Positions 15,088 to 23,068 of a stretch of 64,000 nucleotides of DNA are shown here, piece after piece. The notes beneath the pieces were generated by a model that saw only the letters and a list, made by a program, of their open reading frames with translations, was not told the origin of the DNA and made no database searches. The position numbers and the translations under genes were made by a program. The stretch is from Geodermatophilus arenarius (GTDB lineage: Bacteria > Actinomycetota > Actinomycetes > Mycobacteriales > Geodermatophilaceae): contig NZ_JBHSGR010000011.1 in assembly GCF_042654585.1 (NCBI RefSeq), forward strand, positions 85,055 through 149,054, in the 5' to 3' direction. Every line of letters starts with the position of its first letter. Within the stretch, counting starts at the first letter, position 1.

Positions 15088-17726
15088 CGCTGCGTTCGGG
15101 GGAATGGGGACGGACGGCGGGGGTGCTCAGCGACGATGCGACGAGCCCAAGCGACGGCGTCCTCGCGCCACGAGTCCTCACGGCGGTAGGCCTCGGATCC
15201 GGCGGTGCTGCCAGCGCCTTGCTTGCGAGGCGTCTCAGCGACCAATCGCTCAACGGTGGTGACCAGATCAGCTTCCGGGTCGCCACTGGTGAACAACACC
15301 TCGGCGATCGTCTCAGCCCAGCGGCGCCCGCGTCGGTCGCCCTCGCCGGTCAGCCACCGTGATGCCCGATCCTCTTCTGGCCAGTGCACTGCTCTGGCGC
15401 CGCGGCAGAGTAGGTGTGCAGCGAGGAGTGACCGTGCGCCGGGATCGGTCTGGTCTTCACGGAGTTTCGCCCAACCTTCATCCCAGGGCATGCTCGGCCG
15501 CCAGGTGTAATCAGGCAGGCCCTTGATCGCTCTCAGCTGGCGGACGTCGATCCGGAGCATCGCTTCAGCGACTGGAACCCAGGCTGATTTCGGGTGCCGG
15601 TCAGTGACCGGTATGAGCATCGGTAGGAGCTGCTTGTAGGCGGTGATGAGGACGTCGTCGGACTGACTGCCGCGCATGTGCCGCTCGAGCAGCTTCTGTA
15701 CCGCGGCCGGGACCTCCTCTTCCCGTTGCTGGAACTGAGCGACCGCCGCCTGGCTGGTGGCGCTGGGTGGCGTGCGTTGCAGTACTGCGCCGAATGCTGA
15801 TGCGAACGGGATCCCCGGGGGAAGCGCCTCCATGAGGACAACCGCAGTAACTACGTCGAGCGTCCCCCGCGGATAGACCTCGTCAGCGGCGTAGCCAGCC
15901 CAGCGCTCGATCGGGATGCCCTCGGTGAACGCGTTCGAAGTGACCATGCCCAGGTATGCCGCTGCCCGCTCGAGCGGTGTGACGTCTTCTGCTCGGCGTA
16001 TGAACAGCCGGTAAGCGGCGCGTTCCCACTCGATCGGTCCTGTGCTCTGCAGTGCGTCGACCGTCAGCTCGCCAACTGGGACCGACAGGGACCCCAGCCA
16101 CTCATGCGTCGCCGCCGACAGGTTCCTACCGGGCAGTTCCATGCCGTGCTGCAGTCCTGGCATGGCGGCGAGTGCGGGCATCAGGGAGTTCCACAGCCAG
16201 GACGGCACCGGAGCCCAGCCGCGGTGGATCGGATCGGTCGTCGGGTCGACCAGCCTGGGCACCACCAACTCTCGGGCCAGCTCGACCATCCGCAGCCGCA
16301 GCTCCAACGAACTCGCGACGCTGTCCACTACAGGGGCAACTGCCAGTAGCGCCCCAACGGGGTCCTCGGCCTGCGGCACCTGGTCGAGTGCCTCGGCGAC
16401 CGCGTCGCCTAGATCCGTTCGTAGCGCCGGAGCGACCTCGATGGCCCGTTGCGGCAAGGCGTGCTGGAGTCGCTCGAAGTCCGCCGGCGTCTCGAGTGCG
16501 GCGAGGACCGGACGGAGCAGCGCCCGCTGTGCCAGCGGGCTGTCGGGATCGGACGTGAGGCGCTCGCGGATGCGGGCGGCGGCGTCGGAGCCGGGGGCGG
16601 CGTGCCGCTCCACGCACTCCAGGACCCGCTCGAGGACCTCCTCGGCGTCCACGCGCGCCGGCCAGTGCGCGGCGGCCACCTCCGCGGCGTCCGAGCCGAA
16701 GAACTCCGCCAGGTCGTCGTCGAGCAGGACCGCGGCACCCAGGGCCCACATCGGCCGGTCGGCGGTCGAGTTCCCCACCGCGGCGGCCAGGGCCTCCACC
16801 TGGTCGGTCACCACCGGCAGGAACTCGGCGCTGATGACCGACTCGGCCAGCCGCGCCCAGGGCCCCGCCGTCAGGGGAGCGCCGTCGTGGAGGGTCCAGC
16901 GCCCCAGGCCCGCGCGCACCGGCTTCTCGTCGTCGCGGAGCACGGTGAACCGGCTGCCCGGCAGGGCCGCGGCGGCCGCGGCGTCGGCCGCCGGCACACC
17001 GACGACGGCGAACCGCCAGCCGGTGGCCGTGCGGGGATCCCGAAGCCGCTCGTAGGTGCTGAACGGCAGCCGCCACGCCGACGTGGGCAACAGGAGCCGC
17101 CCGGCCAGGTGCAGCCAGGTGGCCACCGAGGAGAACGACCCGTCACCGACGACGACCAGCGGGCCGGCGCCACCCAGGAACCGCTCGACCGCGGCGAGCA
17201 CGAGCTCGCGCTGGTCCGGGTGGGCGCGGGTGAAGGCCTCCAGGGCGGCGTCGTCGAGCGGGCCGCGGGTGAGGTCGCGCAGGTGCTCGTCGAGCAGGGT
17301 CTCCTCGGCCGCCTGGGCGCCCAGCGGCCGCTGCCACAGGGCGGCGTCCCACAGGTCGGCGGGGCGCAGGGGACGGTCCCGCCCGTCCGCCAGCCCGTCG
17401 CCGGAGACGACCAGCCCGTGGGCGAAGGTGTTCGGCCGCCCCGAGTAGTCCGGCCCGGCCGCCACGATGGAGCTCAGGCAGGCCAGCGGCTCGGGCCCGT
17501 CGAGCACGTCCAGCCGCAGGCAGTGCGGCAGCGCGTCGACGTCGGCCTTCGAGGCCAGCTCCGGCAGCGGCGGCGGCACGAACCCGCCGACGTTGCGGGC
17601 CGCCGCCCGGATGACGTCGTCGGACACCGGCCCGACCTTGGAGATGGCCGAGACCTTCCAGCCGGCGCCGGTGTCGAAGGGACCGGGCCGGCGGGAGGCC
17701 GTGTACGTGAACTGCGCGCGCAGCAT
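15084..17726 (-). CDS. GTPase-associated protein 1-like protein, long paralogue
   Basis: An 880-residue protein beginning MLRAQFTYTASRRPGPFDTG, the typical opening of GTPase-associated protein 1 N-terminal domains. The N-terminal module spans about 1-250, the middle module to about 500, and the C-terminal helical module contains WLGSLSVPVGELTV. About 160 extra residues not present in the short paralogue follow. Its start lies 11 bp after the stop of the GTPase gene, so they are probably co-transcribed. Composition is odd: bases 16560-17726 are about 80% GC but roughly 15130-16500 drops to about 65-70%, suggesting a recombined segment. No enzymatic residues are recognised. Confidence 0.75.
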   Translation of the reverse strand: MLRAQFTYTASRRPGPFDTGAGWKVSAISKVGPVSDDVIRAAARNVGGFVPPPLPELASKADVDALPHCLRLDVLDGPEPLACLSSIVAAGPDYSGRPNTFAHGLVVSGDGLADGRDRPLRPADLWDAALWQRPLGAQAAEETLLDEHLRDLTRGPLDDAALEAFTRAHPDQRELVLAAVERFLGGAGPLVVVGDGSFSSVATWLHLAGRLLLPTSAWRLPFSTYERLRDPRTATGWRFAVVGVPAADAAAAAALPGSRFTVLRDDEKPVRAGLGRWTLHDGAPLTAGPWARLAESVISAEFLPVVTDQVEALAAAVGNSTADRPMWALGAAVLLDDDLAEFFGSDAAEVAAAHWPARVDAEEVLERVLECVERHAAPGSDAAARIRERLTSDPDSPLAQRALLRPVLAALETPADFERLQHALPQRAIEVAPALRTDLGDAVAEALDQVPQAEDPVGALLAVAPVVDSVASSLELRLRMVELARELVVPRLVDPTTDPIHRGWAPVPSWLWNSLMPALAAMPGLQHGMELPGRNLSAATHEWLGSLSVPVGELTVDALQSTGPIEWERAAYRLFIRRAEDVTPLERAAAYLGMVTSNAFTEGIPIERWAGYAADEVYPRGTLDVVTAVVLMEALPPGIPFASAFGAVLQRTPPSATSQAAVAQFQQREEEVPAAVQKLLERHMRGSQSDDVLITAYKQLLPMLIPVTDRHPKSAWVPVAEAMLRIDVRQLRAIKGLPDYTWRPSMPWDEGWAKLREDQTDPGARSLLAAHLLCRGARAVHWPEEDRASRWLTGEGDRRGRRWAETIAEVLFTSGDPEADLVTTVERLVAETPRKQGAGSTAGSEAYRREDSWREDAVAWARRIVAEHPRRPSPFPRTQR

Positions 17727-17737
17727 CCCCGTTCCCC

Positions 17738-20700
17738 TCAGCGGCCCGGCCAGCGGCCGGCGACCAGCCAGCGCAGCGGGTCGGGCACGCGGAAGGAGGA
17801 CACGCCCGCCTCCGAGAGGGTGGCGCCGGCCGGCGAGTGGCCCAGCGCGGACAGCGAGAAGTACTCGACCCGCGAGAAGGACCCCTCGGCGAGCGAGAGG
17901 AACTGCATGGCGTTGAGCCGCAGCAGGAGGCTGCGGGTCTCCTCGTGGACCTGGTAGCGGTCGTACGGGTCGAAGGCCAGCGAGTCACCCGACGTCGGGT
18001 CGTGCATCAGGGCGGACCCGCCGTTGAGCAGCTCGGACAGGTCGGTGCCGGGCGTCCCCACCGCCTCGTGGATCCCGTCGAGCTTGCTGACGGCGACCAT
18101 CAGCGGCATGCGGAGCGGCCCGGTCTCCTGAGCGCGCCGCCGGATCTCGGTGATGACGTTGTTCAGCACGGTGAGCGGGTTGCCGGCCACCGGCGGCAGC
18201 GGGATCTGCCCCTCGAGGAAGTTGCGGACGTCCTCGATCTGCAGCGGGTCGAGCAGGAACAGCAGCGCGTCGCTGCGCGCCATCGTCGGGCCGTAGGGCG
18301 CCAGGGCGCCGGGGCGCTCGGTGTCCTCCCCGGCGACGTCGTAGAGCGCGAGGGTGCGCGCGCGGCCACCCCACTGGTCGAGCGTCATCAGCATCGGGGT
18401 GAGCAGGTCGGGGTTCTGCTCCACGGTCATCGTGGAGGGCAGCGCGCGGCCGTCCGTGAGGGACTCGCGCATGGCCTGCAGCCGGCCGACGGTGTGGGAG
18501 TCCAGCGGCGTCGCCGGGGCGCCGGTCGCCGGGCCCCACACCTTCTCGACCCAGTCGCAGAGCCGGACCAGGAACGTCGTCTTGCCGGTGCCGCGCGCGC
18601 CGACGACGGTGACGGTCACCGGGTCGGTGGCCGCCGCCTGGGACTGCAGCGGCGAGTGGCACGCCTTGCAGACGACCTCGCGGGACGGCGTGCTGCACCT
18701 GGGGCACGCGACGCTGTCCATGCCCGGCGCCGAGGCGGCGAACAGCGGCCGGTCCTCGGTCGCCTCGCCGAGGAAGCCCGAGAGCACCGGGTCGACCGCC
18801 GGCTGGCAGGTGCCGGTGCAGCGGAACAGCGTCGGCTGCGCGTCCTGGGTGGTGCCGCAGGTGACGCACCGCAGCTGGCCGGGCGCCAGGGGCGCGGGCG
18901 CCGGGCCCGGCGGGCGCGGCACGCTCGGCGGCGGGACGACGGCCGGCCAGCCCGCCCGCTCGTGCTGGGCGAACAGCCGGGTGTAGCCGGGACCCTCGGG
19001 CGGCAGCTCGCCCACCGGCGTCCACTGGTGCGGCACGAGGGTGTTGCCGCGGACGTCGATGGTGTGGTCGGGCGGGCGCTCCAGGTCCCACGGGTTGAGC
19101 GGCATGCGGTCCTGCCGGGTCACGAACGCCACCCGGGCGGCGTCCTGCCACGGCCGCTCGACGTAGAGCGACAGCTGCCGGCGGCGGCCGATCCGGCCGA
19201 CCTTGTCGATCCTGTAGTACAGGACCCAGCGGCCGGGGTAGGTGACCACCGTCGTCGGGCCGTGCGTCCACACGCCGCCCGACCGGACCGAGCCGCGCAG
19301 GTGCAGGTCGCAGCCGTTGACCGGCAGGTTCTCCAGGCGCATGCCGCCCAGCCGCCGGTACTCCTGCTCGGAGATGCGCACCGCCGGGGTGCCGTCCGGG
19401 GGCCCGCCGATGCCGCCGCGCTCGACCTCGACGAAGGTGGCGCCCACCGGCCAGGCGAAGCGCAGCAGCTGCCACCCCACCCGCTCGGTGAGTGCGACGT
19501 CGCGCGGGGCGCCGAGCAGGTCGACGACCGCCGCCGGCCCGACCGCCGCCTGGTCACCGATGAGCGTGACCGGCGTGTACGCGCGGCGGGCGCCCTCGGC
19601 CTGCCGGAACGGGATGCCCGGCACCATCGACACCGGCCCCTCGGAGAGCACCGGCTCGCCCACCGGCCGCCCCAGTGGCAGCACGTCGAGCTGGCCGCGG
19701 CTGATGACCCGCCCGGTGGCGGCGTGCTCCGGCTTGTCGCCGGTCTCGTAGACGACGACGGTGCCGAGCTCCGGCGTGGTCCACCGCAGCTCGACCCGCG
19801 CCACCGCCGTCTCGCCGGAGACGGTCGCGGTCAGGTCGGTCACCGGCTGGGGGACCGCCGGGATGGTGGCGACGGCCTCGATGCCCGTCGACAGGTGGGT
19901 CACGGAGCCCTCGGTGAACTGGGTGAGGACCCGGTACTCGTAGCGGCGGCCGGGGAGCACGCCGGTGTCGCGGGCGTAGGCGGGGGTGCTGCCGATCTCC
20001 CGCGCGGCGTCGAAGGTGGGCGGCAGCGCCTCGTCGGGGAGGCTGCGCAGCACCCGCACGCGGCTGACGCCCCGGGGTGCGGTCCAGCTCAGCACCACCG
20101 CGTCGTTGTGGACGCTCACGTGCAGGTCGGCGACCTCGGGCACGACCCGGCCGGCGGCGTGGTGCACCGCCTGCACCGTCGGCAGGCTCCAGGCGGTGTC
20201 CGCCGTGTAGCTGAACACCGAGACGAACGGTCCGGTGCCGGCCGGGACCGACGCGCGCGGCTCGTCGGTCACGAGCACCCGGGTGCCCGCGCTGGGGCGG
20301 GGCGGGATGCCGGTGGAGGAGGCGACGAGCAGGTAGACGACCGACTGGCCGGACGCGTCCAGCGCCGGCCAGGAGATGTCGACGGTCCGGTCGTCGACGC
20401 GGCGGGTGGACACCTTGTCGCCGCGGGTCGCCCACTGGTCGACGTCGTCGGAGAACGCCTCGGGGCCGGGCAGGCCCGGCTCCTCGGCCACCGGCGCGGG
20501 CTCGGGCTCGGGCTCCGGGGCCAGGGCCGGGACGGGAGCCGGGGGCGGCGGGGCAGCGGCGGCCGGGCGCTGCGGGGCGGGGGCCGGCTCGGGAGCGGCG
20601 GCGGGCCCGGCCGCCGGCGCCGGGTAGGCGGGGGGCGGGAGGGTGCCCGCGGCGATGCGGGAGGCCGCGTGCTCGGGGGACAGCCCGCCGCGGTCGCGCC

Positions 20701-21049
20701 GGGAGGACGCCTGCGGAGGCGCGGCCGGCACCGGCGGGATGCTGTCGACGACGCGGCCGGCCGGCTGGTCGTCGACGCGGGTCAGGAAGCCCATGGCGCC
20801 GCCGGACGCGGGCGCGGCGGCCGGGGGAGGGGCAGGCGTCCCGCCACCGCTCTCGCGGACCAGCCGGGCCAGCTCCTGCACCGACGACGGCGCGAGGGTG
20901 ATGCCCTTGTCCCGCAGCAGCCCGGCGAGCTGGTCGGGGTCCCCGACGCGGGACCGGGCGATGAGCAGCAGCACGCCGTCGCTCGCATCGGGAGCGACGC
21001 CGTGCTGGTCACGCGCGGTGCGCAGCTCGCTGTAGAGGGCGGACGCCAC
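17738..21049 (-). CDS. Large P-loop GTPase with FnIII-like repeats and zinc ribbons
   Basis: A 1103-residue protein from GTG 21049 (GAGGAG upstream). An N-terminal helical domain (about 1-65) is followed by a Pro/Ala-rich linker to about 210. About three FnIII-like beta-sandwiches come next (SWPALDASG, LSWTAPRGV, LRWTTPELG), then further beta-rich sequence. Two zinc ribbons follow: CVTCGTTQ...CTGTC near 733 and CPRCSTPS...CKACHS near 785. The GTPase domain has P-loop GARGTGKTTF near 815, switch/Walker B YDVAGEDTE, and G4-like SKLD. It resembles TRAFAC-type 'double-GTPase' proteins found with GTPase-associated protein 1. No signal peptide is present, so the FnIII-like domains would be cytoplasmic, which is unusual. 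Confidence 0.8.
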   Translation of the reverse strand: MASALYSELRTARDQHGVAPDASDGVLLLIARSRVGDPDQLAGLLRDKGITLAPSSVQELARLVRESGGGTPAPPPAAAPASGGAMGFLTRVDDQPAGRVVDSIPPVPAAPPQASSRRDRGGLSPEHAASRIAAGTLPPPAYPAPAAGPAAAPEPAPAPQRPAAAAPPPPAPVPALAPEPEPEPAPVAEEPGLPGPEAFSDDVDQWATRGDKVSTRRVDDRTVDISWPALDASGQSVVYLLVASSTGIPPRPSAGTRVLVTDEPRASVPAGTGPFVSVFSYTADTAWSLPTVQAVHHAAGRVVPEVADLHVSVHNDAVVLSWTAPRGVSRVRVLRSLPDEALPPTFDAAREIGSTPAYARDTGVLPGRRYEYRVLTQFTEGSVTHLSTGIEAVATIPAVPQPVTDLTATVSGETAVARVELRWTTPELGTVVVYETGDKPEHAATGRVISRGQLDVLPLGRPVGEPVLSEGPVSMVPGIPFRQAEGARRAYTPVTLIGDQAAVGPAAVVDLLGAPRDVALTERVGWQLLRFAWPVGATFVEVERGGIGGPPDGTPAVRISEQEYRRLGGMRLENLPVNGCDLHLRGSVRSGGVWTHGPTTVVTYPGRWVLYYRIDKVGRIGRRRQLSLYVERPWQDAARVAFVTRQDRMPLNPWDLERPPDHTIDVRGNTLVPHQWTPVGELPPEGPGYTRLFAQHERAGWPAVVPPPSVPRPPGPAPAPLAPGQLRCVTCGTTQDAQPTLFRCTGTCQPAVDPVLSGFLGEATEDRPLFAASAPGMDSVACPRCSTPSREVVCKACHSPLQSQAAATDPVTVTVVGARGTGKTTFLVRLCDWVEKVWGPATGAPATPLDSHTVGRLQAMRESLTDGRALPSTMTVEQNPDLLTPMLMTLDQWGGRARTLALYDVAGEDTERPGALAPYGPTMARSDALLFLLDPLQIEDVRNFLEGQIPLPPVAGNPLTVLNNVITEIRRRAQETGPLRMPLMVAVSKLDGIHEAVGTPGTDLSELLNGGSALMHDPTSGDSLAFDPYDRYQVHEETRSLLLRLNAMQFLSLAEGSFSRVEYFSLSALGHSPAGATLSEAGVSSFRVPDPLRWLVAGRWPGR

Positions 21050-21221
21050 GGGGACTCCTCGTGTGGTGCGGGGACGGGACGGCGGGGGAGGCCGCCCCGG
21101 AGGGGACGCGCGGACGGGCCGGCAGCGAGCCCGGGCGGGCCGGCGCTCTGTCACACTGCGGCGGCGTCCGGCCGGGTGGCCGGGACACGGACGATCCGGA
21201 TCCGGAGGGGGAAGCTACCCG

Positions 21222-22223
21222 ATGACGGTGCTCATGACGGTCAACCAGCGCGAGCCGCTGCCGGGCGCCCAGTGCCTGGTCGAGTGGCAGGGGCTGCGGC
21301 CCGGCGACGAGGTCGCCGCGCACCTGGTGACCGCCTCCGGGCAGCACCTGCGCTTCCCCGACGACGAGGTCCCCGGGCTGCGACGCCAGCCCTGGGCGGA
21401 CGACACCTGGCTGCTCGACGCCGCCGCGCTGCCCGCGGGGTGGCAGCGGCTGGACCTGGTGGTCACCGCGCCGACGGCGCACCCGCTGTCGCTGTCGCTG
21501 GTCGTGCGCACCGGCCCGGGCGCCGGCACGGAGGAGGCCTTCCAGCACCCCGGCCTGGACACCGTCGGGGGCACCGCGACCGTGGCGCTGAGCCTGGCGC
21601 CGGCCGACACCGGCTACGCCGTCCTGCCGCAGCAGGTGCCCTACGTCCCGACCCGCGACCCGTGGCTGCGCGGCGGCGGACCCGCGCCCAAGCACGTGGA
21701 GGTCCCGCAGGCCCTGCGCGAGGCCACGGCGCTGGCCGGGCACGCCGGCCTGGTCGCCAGCGGCGTCCCGGTGACCGCGGTGCTCGACCTGTCGGCGTCC
21801 ATGCGCCCGCGGCTGGTGGCCGGCACCGTGGCCAGCGTCCTGGGCGCCGTCCAGGCCCTCGCCGCGGCCGCCGACCAGCCCGCCGTCACGGTGGTGGCGG
21901 TCAGCGACCGCCCTCAGCCGCCGCGGCAGCTCGGCCTGGCCGACGACCCCGAGGAGTTCCTCCGCGCCTGGACCGCCGAGATCGGCCTGCGCACCGGGTC
22001 GCGGGCGGTCACCACGGCCGGCGACGGCCGTCCGGGCGTCGTGGTCACCGTGACCGACCAGGAGGGCGGCGCCGCGGCGTCCGGCTACCGCGTGGTGCTG
22101 GCCGCCCCCGAGCCGGGTGGCACCGTGGCCGCGAGCGGCCTGGGCACCGTCGTCGTCCCGGAGCCCCGCCCCGACGCGGCGGCGGTGGTCAGGGCGCTGG
22201 CGCACGCCTCACCAGCCTCCTGA
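21222..22223 (+). CDS. TerD-like/von Willebrand A protein (TerF-like arrangement)
   Basis: A 333-residue protein from ATG 21222 with GGAGGGG upstream. The N-terminal half is a beta-rich domain resembling a TerD fold (LVEWQGLRPGDEV, WLLDAAALPAGWQRLDLVV). The second half is a vWA domain with the MIDAS motif LDLSASM near residue 189, TVVAVSD, and a following strand-helix pattern. Fused TerD and vWA domains occur in TerF-type tellurite/phage-conflict proteins (family knowledge). It is the only plus-strand gene in the cluster, is divergent from the GTPase gene by 172 bp, and overlaps the converging membrane-protein gene by 15 bp. Confidence 0.78.
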   Translation: MTVLMTVNQREPLPGAQCLVEWQGLRPGDEVAAHLVTASGQHLRFPDDEVPGLRRQPWADDTWLLDAAALPAGWQRLDLVVTAPTAHPLSLSLVVRTGPGAGTEEAFQHPGLDTVGGTATVALSLAPADTGYAVLPQQVPYVPTRDPWLRGGGPAPKHVEVPQALREATALAGHAGLVASGVPVTAVLDLSASMRPRLVAGTVASVLGAVQALAAAADQPAVTVVAVSDRPQPPRQLGLADDPEEFLRAWTAEIGLRTGSRAVTTAGDGRPGVVVTVTDQEGGAAASGYRVVLAAPEPGGTVAASGLGTVVVPEPRPDAAAVVRALAHASPAS

Positions 22224-23063
22224 GCCCGGCCGCGGGCCGGGACCCGCGAACGGGTCGGCCGGCCCGGCGGAGGGGTCCGGCGCCGCGAACGGGGTGCGCG
22301 GCGCGAACGGGTCCGCGAACGGGTCCACGCCGGCCCGCGGCAGGGGCAGCCCGGGCCGGGGCAGGCCGGGCGTCAGCGGCTCCGGCACCCGGCCGCGGGC
22401 GCCGGTGACGACCAGTCCGGTGCTCCAGGCGAGCAGCGCGACCGCGACACCGAGCAGCAGCCACCACGACGTCCCGACCTCGACCGCCGCGTCGAGGGCG
22501 TCGGCCAGGCCGGTGGAGTCGGCGAGCACCCGCAGCGTGTCGCCGACCAGCAGCGCGCCGGCGGCCCACAGCAGCCACCAGGAGGCGCACCAGGCGACCG
22601 CGACGGCGGCGATCCGGCTCGGCCGGCGCCAGGCCAGCACGGCGGCGCCGAGCAGCACGAGGACGGTGGCCCCGGTGGCCGTCGTCAGGCCGAGGTCGCG
22701 GACGGTGAAGGACACCTCGCCGGTGACCACGGCCAGCCGGGTGTCGCGCAGACCGGTCACCACGACGACCGCGACGGCGCCCAGGACGGCGAGCGCGACG
22801 GCCGCCTCCCGGTCGCCGCGCACCCGCCACGGCGCGGCCGGCCGTGCGCGCACGCCGGCGCCGCCGCCGCGGCGGAGCACGTCGAGCACCAGCAGCACGA
22901 CCAGGCCGATGCCGGGGAGCGCCGCCCCGAGCAGCAGGCCCTGCCAGGCCGGCCGGCCCAGCGCGGCGGCCGCCGCCGCGCCGGCCAGGCCCCAGAAGAG
23001 CGCGGTGGCCAGCCACATGAGCAGGAAGAGCTGGCCGGTCAACGTCAGCAGGTCCCACAGCAC
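22209..23063 (-). CDS. Multi-pass membrane protein with DPF-repeat tail
   Basis: About 284 residues from GTG 23063, five bases after the stop of the upstream gene, with GAGGAG upstream. About six hydrophobic segments are visible (for example LLGAALPGIGLVVLLVLDVL and WWLLLGVAVALLAWSTGLVV). The last 50 or so residues are Pro-rich and contain three DPF tripeptides plus a TPF. Similar DPF tails occur in the vWA membrane protein of the same cluster. No enzymatic signature is seen; it may anchor the complex to the membrane. Confidence 0.7.
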   Translation of the reverse strand: MLWDLLTLTGQLFLLMWLATALFWGLAGAAAAAALGRPAWQGLLLGAALPGIGLVVLLVLDVLRRGGGAGVRARPAAPWRVRGDREAAVALAVLGAVAVVVVTGLRDTRLAVVTGEVSFTVRDLGLTTATGATVLVLLGAAVLAWRRPSRIAAVAVAWCASWWLLWAAGALLVGDTLRVLADSTGLADALDAAVEVGTSWWLLLGVAVALLAWSTGLVVTGARGRVPEPLTPGLPRPGLPLPRAGVDPFADPFAPRTPFAAPDPSAGPADPFAGPGPRPGSGGW

Positions 23064-23068
23064 GGCGG

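Noticed and set aside
17837..22408. Long plus-strand open frame of about 1500 codons
   Set aside because: It is antisense to the GTPase gene and out of frame with the vWA gene, with His/Arg/Gly-rich sequence typical of high-GC shadows.
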